Shown here piece after piece: positions 57,564 to 64,000 of a DNA stretch of 64,000 nucleotides (its first letter is position 1; every line of letters starts with the position of its first letter). The notes below the pieces were generated by a model that was not told the DNA's origin, searched no databases, and worked only from the letters and a program-made list of their open reading frames with translations. Origin of the DNA: Tahibacter soli (GTDB taxonomy: Bacteria; Pseudomonadota; Gammaproteobacteria; Xanthomonadales; Rhodanobacteraceae); the NCBI RefSeq assembly GCF_025717065.2, contig NZ_JAOVZO020000018.1, forward strand, positions 248,001-312,000, written 5' to 3'. Made by a program: the position numbers and the translations under genes.

Positions 57564-58334
57564 TCAGAAACGCAGGTGCTTGACCGACTTGCCCTCGTCG
57601 CGAATTTCCTTCAACGCGTCGATGCCGATGCGGATCTGCGCCTCGACGAATTCGCCCGTCACCTTGCGGTCGCTTTCCTCGGTCTTGACGCCTTCGGGAA
57701 TCATCGGCTGATCTGACACGAGCAGCAGCGCGCCTGTCGGAATCTTGTTCGCGAAGCCGACGGAAAACAGCGTCGCGGTTTCCATGTCGATCGCCATGCA
57801 GCGCGTGCGGCGCAGATAGCCCTTGAACGCCTCGTCGTGCTCCCACACGCGCCGGTTGGTCGTGTAGACCGTGCCGGTCCAGTAGTCGCGGCCGTGGTCG
57901 CGCACGGTGGACGACACCGCGCGCTGCAGCGTGAACGCCGGCAGCGCCGGCACTTCGGGCGGGAAGTAGTCGTTCGACGTACCTTCGCCGCGCAAGGCCG
58001 CGATCGGCAGTATCAGGTCGCCGAGCTGGTTCTTTTTCTTCAGGCCGCCGCACTTGCCGAGAAACAGCACGGCCCTGGGCATGATCGCCGAGAGCAGGTC
58101 CATCACGGTCGCGGCGGTGGGACTGCCCATGCCGAAATTGATGATGGAGAGGCCGTCGGCGTGCGCGCTCGGCATGGCCTTGTCGCGCCCGCGAACTTCT
58201 ACACCATGCCAACTTGCAAACAAATCCACATAATTCGAAAAATTCGTGAGCAGCACGTGCTTGCCGAAGTCTTCGAGCGGCACGCCGGTGTAGCGCGGCA
58301 GCCAGTTGCTGACGATCTCGTTCTTGTCCTTCAT
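57564..58334 (-). CDS. amn: AMP nucleosidase (short form)
   Basis: 256 residues from ATG 58334 (MKDKNEIVSNWLPRYTGVPL). Nucleoside-phosphorylase fold with INFGMGSPTAATVMDLLSAI, VLFLGKCGGLKKKNQLGDLILP, GTSNDYFPPEVPALPAF, the ribose/base site AIDMETATLFSVGF and LLLVSDQPMIPEGVKTEESD. It hydrolyses AMP to adenine and ribose 5-phosphate. The protein is about half the length of E. coli Amn, which has an extra N-terminal domain; the short form is common in Bacteroidetes and Xanthomonadales. It stands alone between a hairpin and a repeat. Confidence 0.9.
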   Translation of the reverse strand: MKDKNEIVSNWLPRYTGVPLEDFGKHVLLTNFSNYVDLFASWHGVEVRGRDKAMPSAHADGLSIINFGMGSPTAATVMDLLSAIMPRAVLFLGKCGGLKKKNQLGDLILPIAALRGEGTSNDYFPPEVPALPAFTLQRAVSSTVRDHGRDYWTGTVYTTNRRVWEHDEAFKGYLRRTRCMAIDMETATLFSVGFANKIPTGALLLVSDQPMIPEGVKTEESDRKVTGEFVEAQIRIGIDALKEIRDEGKSVKHLRF

Positions 58335-58500
58335 CGCATGCCCCTGCTGGTTCGCCGCGCCAAGCGGCGAACCTGGGTTACCGGCGACGCCACGCCGGCG
58401 AGGTTCCATTTGAGCAACCATGCGATTTTAGCCACCGGCAGGTGATTGGGGAAATGAACGAAAGATGCGAAGCGCTGGGTCTCGCGCTCTCGCTCTCGGA

Positions 58501-58543
58501 GCCCCCTTAAGTTAAGGGGGCGCCTGACGCGGCAGCGTCAGGC
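58501..58543. repeat. Two adjacent short hairpins
   Basis: GCCCCCTTAA-GTTAAGGGGGC (58501-58521) and GCCTGACGC-GGCA-GCGTCAGGC (58522-58543, perfect 9-bp stem) abut. They are 68 bases beyond the stop of the gene at 58613 and may terminate it. REP-like character is possible. Confidence 0.5.
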
Positions 58544-58612
58544 AGGGTTGCGGGATGTGATACAGCGCCAGAAGAATCAAAGCACGAGCGCTTCTTCGCG
58601 CCCATGCAGCGA

Positions 58613-59119
58613 CTAGTACACGCCGTGTTCCAGGCGCATCAGCTCGTTCACCACGGCTTCGCGATCGCCGACCATCAGCACTTCCAGCGGCGTGCGCTGC
58701 GACAGGTGGTGATTGCGCGAACACAGCCACGTCGAGGCGATGACGCTGTTGCCGAGCACGTGCGTGGCGAGCTGCACGAGGCTGTCGTCGATGATGCGCA
58801 GGCTTTCGTACAGCGTGAGCGCGCGGCGCGCGAAGGCTTCCTGAGCGGCCTGCAGTTCGCCGCGCGCGGTCCGCGCCTGACGCGCAAGATCGGCCAGCAC
58901 GGCGCTGTTGGACTGGTGCGGGGGCGCCGACATCGGCGGATGCGACGGCGGCGGCGGGGTCGCCGGACGGCCAAGTCCGCCGGCACCGGCAGGCGGCCGT
59001 ATCACGGGCGGAACGGGCGCGCGGGGCGGCGGATTCTGCTTGGAAGCAGCCGCAGGCTGCGCGGCTTCCGGCGCGCTCGGCGGCCAAGTCGGAGCCCAGG
59101 ACGATCGCTGGCTCGACAT
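58613..59119 (-). CDS. Pro-rich protein with ParS/MbcA (DUF2384)-like C-terminal domain
   Basis: 168 residues after GGAGGCAAT. The first 70 residues are Pro/Ala-rich and probably disordered (KQNPPPRAPVPPVIRPPAGA). A helical region follows (LADLARQARTARGELQAAQE) and then a C-terminal segment ASTWLCSRNHHLSQRTPLEV ... GDREAVVNELMRLEHGVY. The pattern W-L-x-x-x-x-x-L-x-x-x-T-P-L-E-x-L-x-x-G-D matches the antitoxin Xre/MbcA/ParS toxin-binding domain. A partner RES-type toxin is not adjacent and no HTH is present. It may be a solitary relative with another role. Confidence 0.6.
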   Translation of the reverse strand: MSSQRSSWAPTWPPSAPEAAQPAAASKQNPPPRAPVPPVIRPPAGAGGLGRPATPPPPSHPPMSAPPHQSNSAVLADLARQARTARGELQAAQEAFARRALTLYESLRIIDDSLVQLATHVLGNSVIASTWLCSRNHHLSQRTPLEVLMVGDREAVVNELMRLEHGVY

Positions 59120-59386
59120 ATTGCCTCCATTCGATAGCGTAGTGCCGGTATTCCGCCGGGCCCTTTCCGGCTGAACATCCGCGCGTTGATCTCCGGCCGG
59201 ACGGACTTTGCGCCCGGCCCCTCGCCGTCAGACTACGCCGCGATCCTACCATACGCAGCCGTCTACACGGCCGGTTCACGATATCTCGAAACGCCCGCGC
59301 CGATCGCGACCTGGCGCACGCTGCCGCCCGGGTTTCGGACCGGCGGCAGCGTTTGGTCGGCGTATCGGCCTTGCGGCGGCGCGCCG

Positions 59387-60388
59387 CTAGCGCCGCTCGC
59401 CCTTGGCCAGCATCTCGTCCATGAACGCGATCGCCTCGTCCGAACCCGACTGGCCGAGCCAGAAGAGCGCCTTTTCCTTGGCCGAGCGCGGGTAGTCGCC
59501 GCGTATGACCGCGATCAGCGCCTGGTCGGCGCCAGTCTCGAGCTGCGACAGTGCAAAAACCGCCTGTTCGCGCACCTCGTCGGACGGATCGCGGCGCAGC
59601 GCGGCCGTGATATCGGCCTGGGCGCGCGAATCGTGCATCTGCGCCATCCAGAACAGCGCCTTGCTGCGCACGTCGTCGCTCGCGTCGCTGCCGGCGATCG
59701 CCAGGATGCGCGCATACGCATCGCCGGCCTTCGACTGCGACAGCGCGAATACCGCGTGCTCGCGCACTTCCGGATCGTCGTCGCGCGTCGCGAAGCGCTC
59801 CACGATCGTCGCACCCTCGGCGCCGCGCAGCTGGCCGAGCCAGAACAGCGCCGATTCGCGCCGGTCGCGCGGCTTGCCCGGCGCGGCGGCATCGGCGAGC
59901 GCCTGCGTCGCCGCCGGTTCGGCGTGAAACGCGAGCGCGGCGACGGCATGGTCGGCCTCGTCCTTGTCCGCGACCGCGAGTCGGGCGAGCCAGGCGACGC
60001 TGTCGGCCGGCGCCGCGTCGATCGCGGCGATGTCGCCCTTCGCCTTCACCGGGCACGACGTGGCGAGCGCGCGCAGCTTGTCGACCTTGCCGCCCTGCAC
60101 GTGCGCGTAGATCGTCAGCGATTCACCCGGCGTGTGCGGATAGTCGCTGCTCGACCCCCACGACCAGTTGCGGGCGTCGAGGTCGCAGGTGCGCACGCTG
60201 GCCTTGCGCGAAAAATTGCCGTAGCAGCACGGCGGTTCGGCGCCGTCGACGATCGGCACCTGCCACGACGTCCAGCCGTTCGCGCGCGACAGCGCCGCGT
60301 CGAGCGAGCCCGCCGCCGCCGGCATGGCGACCAGCGCCAGCACGATGCCGAAGAATCCGGTTGCTTTCGTGTATCCGTTGCGAGCCAT
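59387..60388 (-). CDS. Exported HEAT-repeat protein with N-terminal Cys-rich domain
   Basis: 333 residues. The ATG at 60388 overlaps the stop of the upstream gene by one base (TGATG); a GTG one codon earlier is possible. Signal peptide: FFGIVLALVAMPAAAGS. An N-terminal domain with several Cys (EPPCCYGN, ASVRTCDLD, ATSCPVKA) is followed by about five HEAT-type repeats of 31-32 residues alternating ALFWLGQ and AVFALSQ. The regularity suggests a curved periplasmic scaffold for protein binding. It is the last gene of the ECF sigma operon. Confidence 0.82.
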   Translation of the reverse strand: MARNGYTKATGFFGIVLALVAMPAAAGSLDAALSRANGWTSWQVPIVDGAEPPCCYGNFSRKASVRTCDLDARNWSWGSSSDYPHTPGESLTIYAHVQGGKVDKLRALATSCPVKAKGDIAAIDAAPADSVAWLARLAVADKDEADHAVAALAFHAEPAATQALADAAAPGKPRDRRESALFWLGQLRGAEGATIVERFATRDDDPEVREHAVFALSQSKAGDAYARILAIAGSDASDDVRSKALFWMAQMHDSRAQADITAALRRDPSDEVREQAVFALSQLETGADQALIAVIRGDYPRSAKEKALFWLGQSGSDEAIAFMDEMLAKGERR

Positions 60389-61608
60389 CACTTGAGCTCC
60401 TGTTCGATGATGTCGAGCGCCGCGTCGTCGCCCATGACGCCGAGCATGCGCAGGATCGACTGCTTCTCTTCCTTCGATTTCGCCTGGCGGTACAGCGCCG
60501 CCATGCCCTTGCCGTCGCCGGCGATCAGGAGGCCCTGCAGCACCGCGTCGCGCAGCGCCGGCGTATTCGCGCTGCCGTACAGCTTCACCAGTTCTTCGCT
60601 GCCGCCGGCGACGCCGAGCGACTGCAGCGCGGCGATGCGCGTGTCTTCGCCGACGCCGCCGTCGGCGACGATCGCCGCGAGTCCGGCGCGGTCGCCGGCG
60701 ACGCCCAGCGCCTGCACGATGTTCTTCTGGTTGTCCGGTTCCTTGACCGAGCCGAACAGCTGCTTGAGTTCCGCCGAGCCGTCCATCGCGCCGAGCGCGT
60801 TGATCGCCTCGCGCCGCACCGACGGATCGGTTTCGTTGCGCGCAGCGTCAAGCACCAGATCCTTGCGGTCGGCGACGAGCCACGCCTGGATCACGTCGCG
60901 TTTTTCCGGCGCGCTCTTGCTGGTCTTGTAGATCTCCATCAGGCGCGACATCGCCGCGTCGTCGCCGCTGATGCCGAGCATGCGGATCGCTTCGCCGCGC
61001 AGATCCGGATCGCCGCCGCGCGCGGCCTGCATCACGAGATCGATCGCGCCGGCGTCGTCGAGCTGGCTCGCGACGAACAAGGCGCGCTTTTTCACCTTGA
61101 TCGAATAGTTGCCCTTGACGACCTTGGCCAGGAGCGGCAGCGCGCGTTCGGGCGGCGCGCTCATCAGGCCCTCGACCGCGATCTGCGCGAGATCGTCGTC
61201 GCCGGTGGCCAGTTCCTTCTGCGCGGCGGCCGGCTGCGGGTTCTGGCGCAGCAGCGCGTCGGCTTCCTTGCCCCAGCGGCTCTTCGGAAACTCGCGGTGC
61301 AGGCGTTCGACGGCGGCCTTCGCCTCGGCGCCGCGCTTGCCCTGCGACAGCGCGTACGCCTGCCAGTACACCGCCGCGTCGGCGCTTTGCGGCTCCTTGG
61401 CCTTGAGCTCGGCTTCGAGCGTTTCGAAGCGCTTGAGCGCGACGGTCCATTCGGATTTCTTCAGCGCCTCGTGGCCCTGCCAGTACAGCGTGTTGAGCAC
61501 CTTGTCGTTCGGCGCCATGTCGCCGTCGGCGGCCGGCACCGCGCAGGCCGCGCCCGCGGCGCCGACGAGAATCGCAAATAGTGCTTTGTGCAAAAGACTC
61601 TTTTTCAT
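60388..61608 (-). CDS. Exported TPR/HEAT-repeat protein
   Basis: 406 residues from ATG 61608 with a GGAG site. After a signal peptide (ALFAILVGAAGAACAVPA), a TPR-like region (LNTLYWQGHEALKKSEWTVA, YALSQGKRGAEAKAAVERLH, SRWGKEADALLRQN) leads into HEAT-type repeats such as GEAIRMLGISGDDAAMSRLM, REAINALGAMDGSAELKQLF and AALQSLGVAGGSEELVKLYG. It probably works with the product of the next gene, to which it is coupled. It starts 11 bases after the anti-sigma gene. Confidence 0.82.
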   Translation of the reverse strand: MKKSLLHKALFAILVGAAGAACAVPAADGDMAPNDKVLNTLYWQGHEALKKSEWTVALKRFETLEAELKAKEPQSADAAVYWQAYALSQGKRGAEAKAAVERLHREFPKSRWGKEADALLRQNPQPAAAQKELATGDDDLAQIAVEGLMSAPPERALPLLAKVVKGNYSIKVKKRALFVASQLDDAGAIDLVMQAARGGDPDLRGEAIRMLGISGDDAAMSRLMEIYKTSKSAPEKRDVIQAWLVADRKDLVLDAARNETDPSVRREAINALGAMDGSAELKQLFGSVKEPDNQKNIVQALGVAGDRAGLAAIVADGGVGEDTRIAALQSLGVAGGSEELVKLYGSANTPALRDAVLQGLLIAGDGKGMAALYRQAKSKEEKQSILRMLGVMGDDAALDIIEQELK

Positions 61609-61619
61609 GTTCGCTCCAA

Positions 61620-62396
61620 TCAAGCCGAGGTCGGGCGGCGCGCGTCGGAATCGATGCGTTTGCGCGTCGCCCGCAACTGAAACAACAGATCGGTCTTGTC
61701 GAGGTAGTCGCGCAGACCGTCAGTGCTTTGGATGGACCCGCCGGCCGGCGGGTTAGCAAGTTCGAGCAACAAAGGTTCGAGCTGACGCAAAAAGTCGGCC
61801 AGGCGCGTATTGCCGGAGCGCGTCGCGGCGGCCGCGTACAGACGGTTCGATTCGATCAGGTTCGACGCCAGCTCGCGATTGCCGGCGAGGAGTTCGGCGC
61901 TGTCGCTGTTGACCGCGGTCAGCACCGCGCCCTCGGTCGCGCGCAGATGCGCCGTGACGTACGCGTCGAGCACGCGCGAGGCGCGCAGCGTGTCTTCCTG
62001 CGCGACGGTCGGATTCGTCGGCAGGCTTTCGCGGCCGAGCCGGTAGCCAACGCCGGCCGCGATCGCCAGCGCGAACGCGCCGCCGAGCGCGAGGCGCGGA
62101 CCCGGCGCGAGCAGTCGCTCGAACCACGAGCGGCGCGGCGCCGCGGGCGGTACTGCCGCACGCTCGGCCGCGTCGATGCGCGCGTCGAGCACGTTCCACA
62201 GCCGCCGGTCGAAACCCGCGTCCGGTTCGAAACCGGGCAGCGTGTCGGCGGCGTGCAGCGTCGCGTAGATCGCCTCGTAGCGCCGGCGCAGGTCGGGCGA
62301 CTGCGCGAGCGCCGCGGCGATCCGCGCGATCTCGTCGTCGGCCAGGCCGTCGCGGTAGTGGTAGAGGATCAGGTCCGTGTCGCGAATCGTGTCCAT
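61620..62396 (-). CDS. Putative transmembrane anti-sigma factor
   Basis: 258 residues, starting four bases after the sigma gene stop. A cytoplasmic N-terminal domain (LILYHYRDGLADDEIARIAA, SPDLRRRYEAIYATLH, DRRLWNVLDARIDAAERAA) precedes one hydrophobic helix (LALGGAFALAIAAGVGYRLG, about residues 103-122). The periplasmic part is helical (LRASRVLDAYVTAHLRATEG). No zinc-binding HxxxCxxC motif is present, so it is not a ZAS-type anti-sigma. The assignment rests on its position and topology. Confidence 0.7.
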   Translation of the reverse strand: MDTIRDTDLILYHYRDGLADDEIARIAAALAQSPDLRRRYEAIYATLHAADTLPGFEPDAGFDRRLWNVLDARIDAAERAAVPPAAPRRSWFERLLAPGPRLALGGAFALAIAAGVGYRLGRESLPTNPTVAQEDTLRASRVLDAYVTAHLRATEGAVLTAVNSDSAELLAGNRELASNLIESNRLYAAAATRSGNTRLADFLRQLEPLLLELANPPAGGSIQSTDGLRDYLDKTDLLFQLRATRKRIDSDARRPTSA

Positions 62397-62400
62397 CGCG

Positions 62401-62976
62401 TTACCTCAAGGGTTCCAGCGCGCCGCGCAGCTTGCGCACGGCGCGAAAGATGGCCTGCTTGCAGGCCGATACGTTGATCGAGAGCTGGCCGCAGATTTCT
62501 TCCAGCGACTGGCCCTCGTGGTGACGCAGCACGAACGCGCTGCGTTCGAGCGCGGTCATGCGGCCAAGCTCGGTTTCGACGCGCCGGCGGATTTCGCCGC
62601 CGCTCGCGTGCCGGTCCGGGCCCGGCGTTTCGTCGGCGCGGGCGGCGAGGAAGTCGCCCGCGGCGTCCTCGTCGTCGGCCGGCGCGGCGTCGGTCGCCAC
62701 CAGCTCCTTGCCGCTGCGCTTGCGCAGCTGCTCGAGCGCCGCGTTCACGGCGATCCGGTGCAGCCACGTCGCGAAACTCGCTCGGCCGTCGAAGCCGGCG
62801 AGGTTGCGCCATGCGTTGAACAGCGCCTCCTGCACCGCGTCCTCGGCCAGCACGGGGTCGCGCGTGATGCGCCCGCACAGCCCGTACAGCGGACGCGAAT
62901 GGGCGTCCACCAGGCGTCGAAACGCGGTGCGATCTCCTCGTCGGGCCGCTTCGACCCAGGTTTTTTCGTCTCCCAT
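62401..62976 (-). CDS. ECF-type RNA polymerase sigma factor
   Basis: 191 residues with sigma-2 (DRTAFRRLVDAHSRPLYGLCGRITRDPVLAEDAVQEALFNAWRNL, including the D-A-E-D-x-V-Q-E core) and sigma-4 (LERSAFVLRHHEGQSLEEICGQLSINVSACKQAIFRAVRKLR). The two are joined by an acidic linker. Start at MGDEKTWVEAARRGD (62976). It likely drives its own operon and other envelope genes when the downstream anti-sigma is inactivated. It is divergent from gapA. Confidence 0.93.
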   Translation of the reverse strand: MGDEKTWVEAARRGDRTAFRRLVDAHSRPLYGLCGRITRDPVLAEDAVQEALFNAWRNLAGFDGRASFATWLHRIAVNAALEQLRKRSGKELVATDAAPADDEDAAGDFLAARADETPGPDRHASGGEIRRRVETELGRMTALERSAFVLRHHEGQSLEEICGQLSINVSACKQAIFRAVRKLRGALEPLR

Positions 62977-63067
62977 GGCGCCTAGGATGCGCCCCGTGCG
63001 GTTTCGGTTAGCAAGCCCGCGCCGGTTCTTATGCCGCCCCGTCCGGGCGGCGGCGCGCCCGAAACGC

Positions 63068-63073
63068 TACAAT
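63068..63073 (+). promoter_or_regulatory. Candidate -10 box (TACAAT) of gapA
   Basis: TACAAT lies 43 bases before the gapA ATG. The upstream DNA is too GC-rich to name a -35 box. The prediction is tentative. Confidence 0.35.
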
Positions 63074-63115
63074 CGGGGTCTTTGACGTTCCCACCCCTTG
63101 CTTGAGGAGCCTCCC

Positions 63116-64000
63116 ATGGCGGTGAAAGTTGCCATCAACGGTTACGGCCGCATCGGCCGCAACGTGCTGCGCGCGCTGTACGAATCGGGCCGCAACCACG
63201 AGATCCAGGTCGTCGCGATCAACGACCTGGGCGACGCCGAGACCAATGCGCACCTGACGCGTTACGACACCGCGCACGGCAAGTTCCCGCACGAAGTGGC
63301 CGTCGACGGCGGCGATCTCGTCGTCAAGGGCGACCGCATCAAGGTGTTCGCCGAGCGCGACCCGGCCAAGCTGCCGTGGGGCGAGCACGGCGTCGACGTC
63401 GTGCTCGAATGCACGGGCCTGTTCACGACGAAGGCCAAGGCCGGCGCGCACATCGCCGGCGGCGCGAAGAAGGTGATCATTTCCGCGCCGGGCGGCAGCG
63501 ACGTCGACGGCACGTTCGTCTACGGCGTGAACCACGACCAGCTCAAGGCGTCGCACGAGGTCATCTCGAACGCGTCGTGCACGACGAACTGCCTCGCGCC
63601 GCTCGCCAAGGTGCTGCACGAAAAGATCGGCATCGTGCACGGTCTCATGACCACGATCCACGCGTACACGAACGACCAGGTGCTGACCGACGTCTACCAC
63701 AGCGACCTGCGCCGCGCGCGTTCGGCGACGATGTCGCAGATCCCGACGAAGACCGGCGCCGCCGCCGCCGTGGGTCTCGTGCTGCCGGAACTGAACGGCA
63801 AGCTCGACGGCTTCGCGATGCGCGTGCCGACGATCAACGTGTCGGTGGTCGACCTGTCGTTCGTCGCCGCGCGCGCGACGACGAAGGAAGAAATCGACGC
63901 GGCGGTCAAGGAAGCGGCCGAGGGCAGGCTCAAGGGCATCCTCGGCTTCAACAAGGCGCCGCTCGTGTCGATCGACTTCAACCACGACGCGCGCTCGTCG
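63116..64000 (+). CDS. gapA: Glyceraldehyde-3-phosphate dehydrogenase, 3' end beyond window
   Basis: The visible part is 295 residues from ATG 63116, with GAGGAG eight bases upstream. NAD-binding: [20 protein letters not shown]. Catalytic Cys in [17 protein letters not shown]; His in a later stretch; phosphate sites [11 protein letters not shown] and [32 protein letters not shown] is diagnostic of GAPDH. It catalyses the NAD-dependent glycolytic step. The frame is open to the window edge; about 40 residues should be missing. The start position and motif set favour GapA over erythrose-4-phosphate dehydrogenase, though the two are close. Confidence 0.95.
   Translation, partial: MAVKVAINGYGRIGRNVLRALYESGRNHEIQVVAINDLGDAETNAHLTRYDTAHGKFPHEVAVDGGDLVVKGDRIKVFAERDPAKLPWGEHGVDVVLECTGLFTTKAKAGAHIAGGAKKVIISAPGGSDVDGTFVYGVNHDQLKASHEVISNASCTTNCLAPLAKVLHEKIGIVHGLMTTIHAYTNDQVLTDVYHSDLRRARSATMSQIPTKTGAAAAVGLVLPELNGKLDGFAMRVPTINVSVVDLSFVAARATTKEEIDAAVKEAAEGRLKGILGFNKAPLVSIDFNHDARSS

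Overview
The window is a high-GC (roughly two-thirds G+C) chromosomal segment from a Gram-negative bacterium, most likely a gammaproteobacterium of the Xanthomonadales/Lysobacterales (Rhodanobacteraceae-like; this is inference). The reasons are the gene order mreB-mreC-mreD-mrdA-rodA-mltB-rlpA-dac-ybeD-lipB-lipA beside a divergent gatCAB, a two-domain malic enzyme, a homodimeric-type aceE, a Lysobacter-like lysyl-endopeptidase relative, and secreted proteins that end in an F-x-[DN]-G-[FV] tail. No rRNA, tRNA, CRISPR array, prophage or complete insertion sequence was seen.

Layout. 0.1-1.7 kb: a LacI-type regulator and a small Cys-rich membrane protein. 1.7-4.3 kb: a secreted transglutaminase-like protein and a two-gene unit of unknown function, both touching foldback repeats. 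4.3-18.1 kb (minus strand): a long envelope cluster for cell shape (MreBCD, PBP2, RodA), peptidoglycan turnover (MltB, RlpA, D,D-carboxypeptidase, Prc) and lipoate synthesis (YbeD, LipB, LipA). 18.4-21.6 kb: gatCAB, the tRNA-dependent amidotransferase. 21.8-32.6 kb: accessory genes, including a 14-repeat RCC1 secreted protein, GNAT, an atypical SDR, two membrane proteins overlapping tail to tail, an AraC regulator, a multidomain secreted serine protease, an Fpg/Nei glycosylase, a VOC protein and a cupin. 32.7-40.8 kb: an orphan ParA-like ATPase, dbpA, an SRPBCC protein, a Bax1/YccA-type membrane protein, an MFS transporter, a TfoX-N protein and a secreted sugar dehydrogenase-like protein. 40.9-46.2 kb: aceE and maeB (pyruvate/malate metabolism). 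46.7-53.4 kb: a QEGLA-motif peptidase, rsgA, an orphan RND adaptor with an operator-like palindrome, alaA, an SGNH hydrolase and an LpxH-like phosphoesterase. 53.5-59.1 kb: an OmpA protein with Ig-like repeats, a three-domain glutaredoxin fusion, a lipoprotein, AMP nucleosidase and a protein with a ParS/MbcA-like C-terminus. 59.4-63.0 kb: an operon of ECF sigma factor, putative anti-sigma factor and two exported HEAT-repeat proteins. 63.1 kb to the end: gapA, cut by the window edge.

The strongest unexplained structure is the set of palindromic repeats. Two families of about 160-bp full-length foldback elements (three copies) sit exactly at gene 3' ends and in two cases supply or shift the stop codon. 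A 135-bp double-hairpin repeat (two copies) and REP/BIME-like repeats also lie between genes. The other candidates for follow-up are the ECF/anti-sigma/HEAT operon, the Grx4-(cysteine-less A-type)-rhodanese fusion, the small two-gene unit at 3.5-4.3 kb, the hairpin that buries the ribosome binding site of the orphan ParA gene, and the shared C-terminal tail of secreted proteins.
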